From contig JBAXLO010000173.1 in NCBI GenBank assembly GCA_037134755.1, positions 1-9,985 on the forward strand: a DNA stretch of 9,985 bases. Direction: 5' to 3'. Position numbers and translations under genes: made by a program. Below the pieces are notes generated by a model that ran no database searches, was not told the origin of the DNA, and saw only the letters and a list, made by a program, of their open reading frames with translations. This document shows, piece by piece, positions 8,201 to 9,985 of the stretch (position 1 is its first letter; the number at the start of each line of letters is the position of its first letter). Source of the DNA: JBAXLO01 sp037134755. GTDB taxonomy: Bacteria; Bacteroidota; Bacteroidia; Bacteroidales; JACABE01.

Positions 8201-9544
8201 AGTTTCTGCTATCGATCTAAGCAAGGCTTCACTTTTCTTTAGTGAATCTTCAGCCAGTTTGCGTTGGGTAATATCTCTTAATGAACCATCAATATGATCA
8301 GGATTATCATTAATATCATAAATTAAACGTGCATTAATTGATACATATCTTATATCATCTGTTTTCGTTTTTAATCTAAACTCAAAATCTCTTACCTCTT
8401 TGTCTTTATATAGAATTTCAAGAAATTCTTTTCTGGCTTTGGGATCATAGTATAATAACGAAGCATTACTACCTATTAATTCTTCTCTACTAAATTCTGT
8501 AAAATACTTAATTGATGGGCTAATTTCTTTTATAATTCCATTTATATCATTTTGATAAAACACATCTTGAACATTGTTAAAGATGGTGCGGTATTTCTCT
8601 TCGCTTCTTTTTAATCTTGCTTCCTCAATCTTGCTTTCGGTTAAATTATGAATAATTAATTGTACTGCTTGTTTATTTCCAAGATTGATTGGAATTGCTT
8701 TAATTTCAACATCTATAGTTGAGCCATCAAGACTTATAATTTTTTCTTCAACAAAAGGCAATGTAATACCTTCTGTGGCTACCTTTTTCATACGTTCAAT
8801 AACTAATGCTCTTGAATCGGGATGAATAAATTGCAAAACAGCCATCCCTATTAGCTCCTCACTGTTTTTAGCGGCCAATAATTGCACTAAAACGTTATTA
8901 GCATACACAAGTTTACCGTCTTCATATATAGCTATCGAATCAGGTGAATTTTCAACCAACTCCCTATACTTTTCTTCGCTTTCTTTAAGCTTAGCTTCTA
9001 CCTGTTTACGTTCGCTAATATCTCTTATTATTCCTTCAATATAATCTGGTTTTCCATTAGTATCAAATCCTATATGAGCATTTACCGAAGTATATATTAC
9101 ACCTCCCGATTTATTTTTAAACCTTAGTTCATAATCATTTACAATTTGGGTTTGTTTTATTGTGTTTAAGAAAAGCTCTCTATCTTTTGTGCTATAATAG
9201 TAATCACTCACCTCTGTTCCTATAATGTCTTCGCGAATGTATCCACCTAATTGAGTAATTGATGGGCTTATATCAACAATAATCCCGTTAAGGTCTATCC
9301 TATAATATACATCTTGTATGTTTTCGAATACAGTACGGTATTTATTCTCACTTTCAGTTAATATTAAATCTTTTTGCAAAAGTTCATCGTTCATCAGCTC
9401 CAATTCTATCTGGCGAACTTCATACTCGTGTATAAGTTTAAGTAAATCTGCTTCCGAAAGTTGTTTTTCGGGTTTAGATTCTTTGTTTTTCAATAATTCT
9501 TCTGCTCTCTTTCTAATCTCTATTGCTTTACTATTGCTTTTCAT
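5204..9544 (-). CDS. Multi-PAS hybrid sensor histidine kinase with C-terminal receiver
   Basis: The 1446-residue product is a two-component sensor with no signal peptide or membrane segment visible, so it should sense a cytosolic cue. Residues 1-65 are a charged coiled coil. About eight PAS/PAC units follow, at roughly 66-180, 188-305, 312-430, 438-556, 565-679, 682-796, 804-925 and 940-1070. They are separated by DIT(E/Q)RK-type helical linkers. The HisKA domain has phospho-acceptor His1099 in NNISHEIRTPLNG. The HATPase has N-box Asn1218 (LLDNAIKF), G1 DTGKGI (1245-1250) and G2 GSGLGLSI (1275-1282). The receiver (about 1327-1443) has Glu1334/Asp1335/Asp1336, acceptor Asp1379 (LMDVKMPG), Thr1407 and Lys1429. 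All catalytic residues are present. There is no HPt or DNA-binding output, so the phosphate must go to an unlinked partner. The ligand cannot be read from the sequence. Confidence 0.93.
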   Translation of the reverse strand: MKSNSKAIEIRKRAEELLKNKESKPEKQLSEADLLKLIHEYEVRQIELELMNDELLQKDLILTESENKYRTVFENIQDVYYRIDLNGIIVDISPSITQLGGYIREDIIGTEVSDYYYSTKDRELFLNTIKQTQIVNDYELRFKNKSGGVIYTSVNAHIGFDTNGKPDYIEGIIRDISERKQVEAKLKESEEKYRELVENSPDSIAIYEDGKLVYANNVLVQLLAAKNSEELIGMAVLQFIHPDSRALVIERMKKVATEGITLPFVEEKIISLDGSTIDVEIKAIPINLGNKQAVQLIIHNLTESKIEEARLKRSEEKYRTIFNNVQDVFYQNDINGIIKEISPSIKYFTEFSREELIGSNASLLYYDPKARKEFLEILYKDKEVRDFEFRLKTKTDDIRYVSINARLIYDINDNPDHIDGSLRDITQRKLAEDSLKKSEALLRSIAETSTDVIFVKDREYRFVFINPAGCKFNGKTQEQLIGKSKADFNPNPVEVAQFNADDKRIMDSGKSESYEETVKAADGNTRTYLTTKVPRYDGHGNIIGLIGLAHDITERKKAEELLLQTRQNYETFFNTINDFIFILDEQGNIIHTNKTVIDRLEYPIEELLGSSVLNVHPFERREEASRIVGEMLSGTTEFCPVPLVTKSGVQIPVETRVSMGIWDNRPAIFGITKDISQLRLSEEKFSKVFYLNPSACGLSDLLTGKYIEVNEAFYTLFGFEKDEVLGKTAMELGILANDIRTEILRKTEDGGSVPYSEAILKSKKGATIYAVLSAENIYIQDKEYRYTVVHDITERKLTEEKLKESERRYRNLFENAQEGIFQTNVDGSYISVNPSLAKMYGFDTPEEMIKTRINIAKDAYYNPEERDRFLTMIEEHGFVKGFEYEVKRKDGTKIWYYEDAVAIKDENGKTKYFEGFVIDITQRKQAEERLIESQSKYFNLYTLMRLMSDTMPDMLWAKDLNNRFIFANKAVCENLLNATDTSEPIGKDDYYFAKRERSLHPENPNWHTFGELCVDSDEITKKEMKLMRFDEYGNVKGKFLYLDVHKAPLFNDKNEFIGLVGSGRDVTVNKQTEQDLIKAKEKAEASDRLKTAFLNNISHEIRTPLNGILGFASLIIEPDITEEQKNEYLKILNNSGYRLIKTVTDYMDISLITSGNMDVHNTNFTISDIFEKLLKEYKQNYEDSDLLVKIQLSEEIKTIELILDESLLINALVHLLDNAIKFTKEGEITLGAEIKEKHIVFFVKDTGKGITKEAQEIIFNVFMQENVSNIRGYEGSGLGLSIVKGIMNLLGGSVSLDSEINKGSVFNLSLPYTTPVKTDVTTNNINKLVVLIAEDDEVSAELISAKIKKICKEIIIKSNGKDVVEECRNNPDINLILMDVKMPGLNGYEASRQIRQFNKDVIIIAQTAFGMHGDNEKAMMMGCNEYITKPIDFVFLMALINKYFCN

Positions 9545-9593
9545 GGTTGTTCTTATTAAAAAAACGTTAACAATTCATCACAAAATAAATATC

Positions 9594-9603
9594 TGCAAAT
9601 ATA
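9594..9603 (-). promoter_or_regulatory. Predicted -7 promoter box of the hybrid kinase gene
   Basis: On the minus strand TATATTTGCA (9603-9594) fits TAnnTTTG plus the CA shared by the other two promoters in the window. It lies 51 bases upstream of the kinase ATG at 9544, a spacing like that of sufB (47). No TTG is seen at the -33 position, so the call is weaker than for sufB. Confidence 0.5.
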
Positions 9604-9681
9604 CAAATTAATATTCTATAATCTTTTAATTTATTATTAATTATTAATTCATAAATCTTAATTAATTTACAGAAGCAATAT

Positions 9682-9718
9682 ATGGTCTTTGCTAATCCCA
9701 ATACTTAAAGCAAACCAT
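9682..9718. repeat. Interrupted inverted repeat
   Basis: The left arm ATGGTCTTTGCT (9682-9693) pairs with the right arm AGCAAACCAT (9709-9718) over 10 bp with a 2-base bulge in the left arm. The loop is 15 bases. No T tract follows on either strand, so it is not a typical terminator. It might be a weak RNA hairpin, a protein-binding site or chance in AT-rich DNA. Confidence 0.4.
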
Positions 9719-9862
9719 TGTTATGAAATATTTTAATCAAGCGATGGGATAATACCTCAGCTTTTTTTAAAAAAAATGGATACATTTAATATATATAGTC
9801 GGTTTATTTTATATAATGGTAAAAAAAATAGCAAAATTCAAAAATTCTTCGATTTTTTCGGC

Positions 9863-9985
9863 CTAAGCTTAGCCTGATACGCTCTAAGCTTAGTCTGGCA
9901 TACACTAAGCTTAGCCTGATACAGATTAGTCTTAGCCTGATACAGATTAGTCTTAGCCTGACCCAGGCTAAGCTTAGTCTGGCAC
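9863..9985. repeat. 21-bp tandem repeat array with palindromic core, running off the right edge
   Basis: Five complete 21-base units (starting at 9863, 9884, 9905, 9926 and 9947) and 18 bases of a sixth (9968-9985) follow each other with no insertion or deletion. Units 1, 2, 3 and 6 begin with the perfect 10-bp palindrome CTAAGCTTAG, while units 4 and 5 have TTAGTCTTAG. The other half varies around CCTGATACAGA or TCTGGCATACA. The array is visibly richer in G and C than the flanking AT-rich DNA. Because the unit is seven codons long, one frame on the plus strand and two on the minus strand are open throughout, so openness alone does not show coding. There are no unique spacers, so it is not CRISPR. 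Confidence 0.95.

Larger units (their letters stand above)
9545..9862. other. AT-rich intergenic region without a recognisable gene
   Basis: These 318 bases hold the kinase promoter box (9594-9603), an interrupted inverted repeat (9682-9718) and a T7A8 tract (9762-9776). The longest ATG-initiated frame I noticed near the right side (9816) stops after 16 codons. I see no RNA gene or mobile-element end. Confidence 0.6.

Noticed and set aside
7971..8297. Open plus-strand frames within the kinase gene (also 5349-5612, 6779-7039, 9318-9611)
   Set aside because: They lie opposite clearly coding PAS, HATPase or receiver sequence and have no family features of their own.
9741..9776. T7A8 tract as an intrinsic terminator
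   Set aside because: No stable GC-rich stem precedes the T run on either strand.
9863..9985. CRISPR array
   Set aside because: Units are directly adjacent at 21 bases with no unique spacers, and no cas gene is present.
9865..9985. Plus-strand coding through the 21-bp array (KLSL-type heptads)
   Set aside because: The frame is open, but an in-frame TAG at 9829 precedes it and no ATG, GTG or TTG lies between that stop and the array.

Overview
The window looks like a chromosomal stretch of a low-GC member of the Bacteroidota. Three things suggest this. All three transcription units carry the box TAnnTTTGCA in front of the first gene, which is the -7 element typical of that phylum. The starts show no clear Shine-Dalgarno sequences. 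The proteins (SufB/C/D, a large multi-PAS hybrid kinase) read as Bacteroidota types. I cannot assign a genus.

Layout from left to right. Bases 1-100 hold an intrinsic terminator read on the minus strand. Bases 179-3862 carry sufB-sufC-sufD in that order on the minus strand. They encode the SufBC2D scaffold complex that assembles Fe-S clusters. A 168-base divergent intergenic region holds one recognisable promoter for each direction. thiL (thiamine-monophosphate kinase) follows on the plus strand at 4031-5101. It converges on a 1446-residue soluble hybrid histidine kinase on the minus strand (5204-9544), with about eight PAS domains, HisKA, HATPase and a receiver. The last 440 bases are AT-rich non-coding DNA ending in a 21-bp tandem repeat that runs off the right edge.

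How the genes relate: SufB, SufC and SufD form one complex and are very probably co-transcribed. ThiL makes thiamine diphosphate and shares only the intergenic region with suf. The kinase has its own promoter and no obvious functional link to either.

The genes themselves are ordinary. The most interesting signals are non-coding. One is a degenerate 9-bp tandem repeat directly after the stop codons of both sufD and thiL, in the same orientation relative to each gene and 37/44 identical between the two copies. The other is the 21-bp palindrome-containing array at the right edge. Its period is a whole number of codons, so reading frames stay open through it on both strands. I found no convincing undescribed defence, mobile or secretion system.
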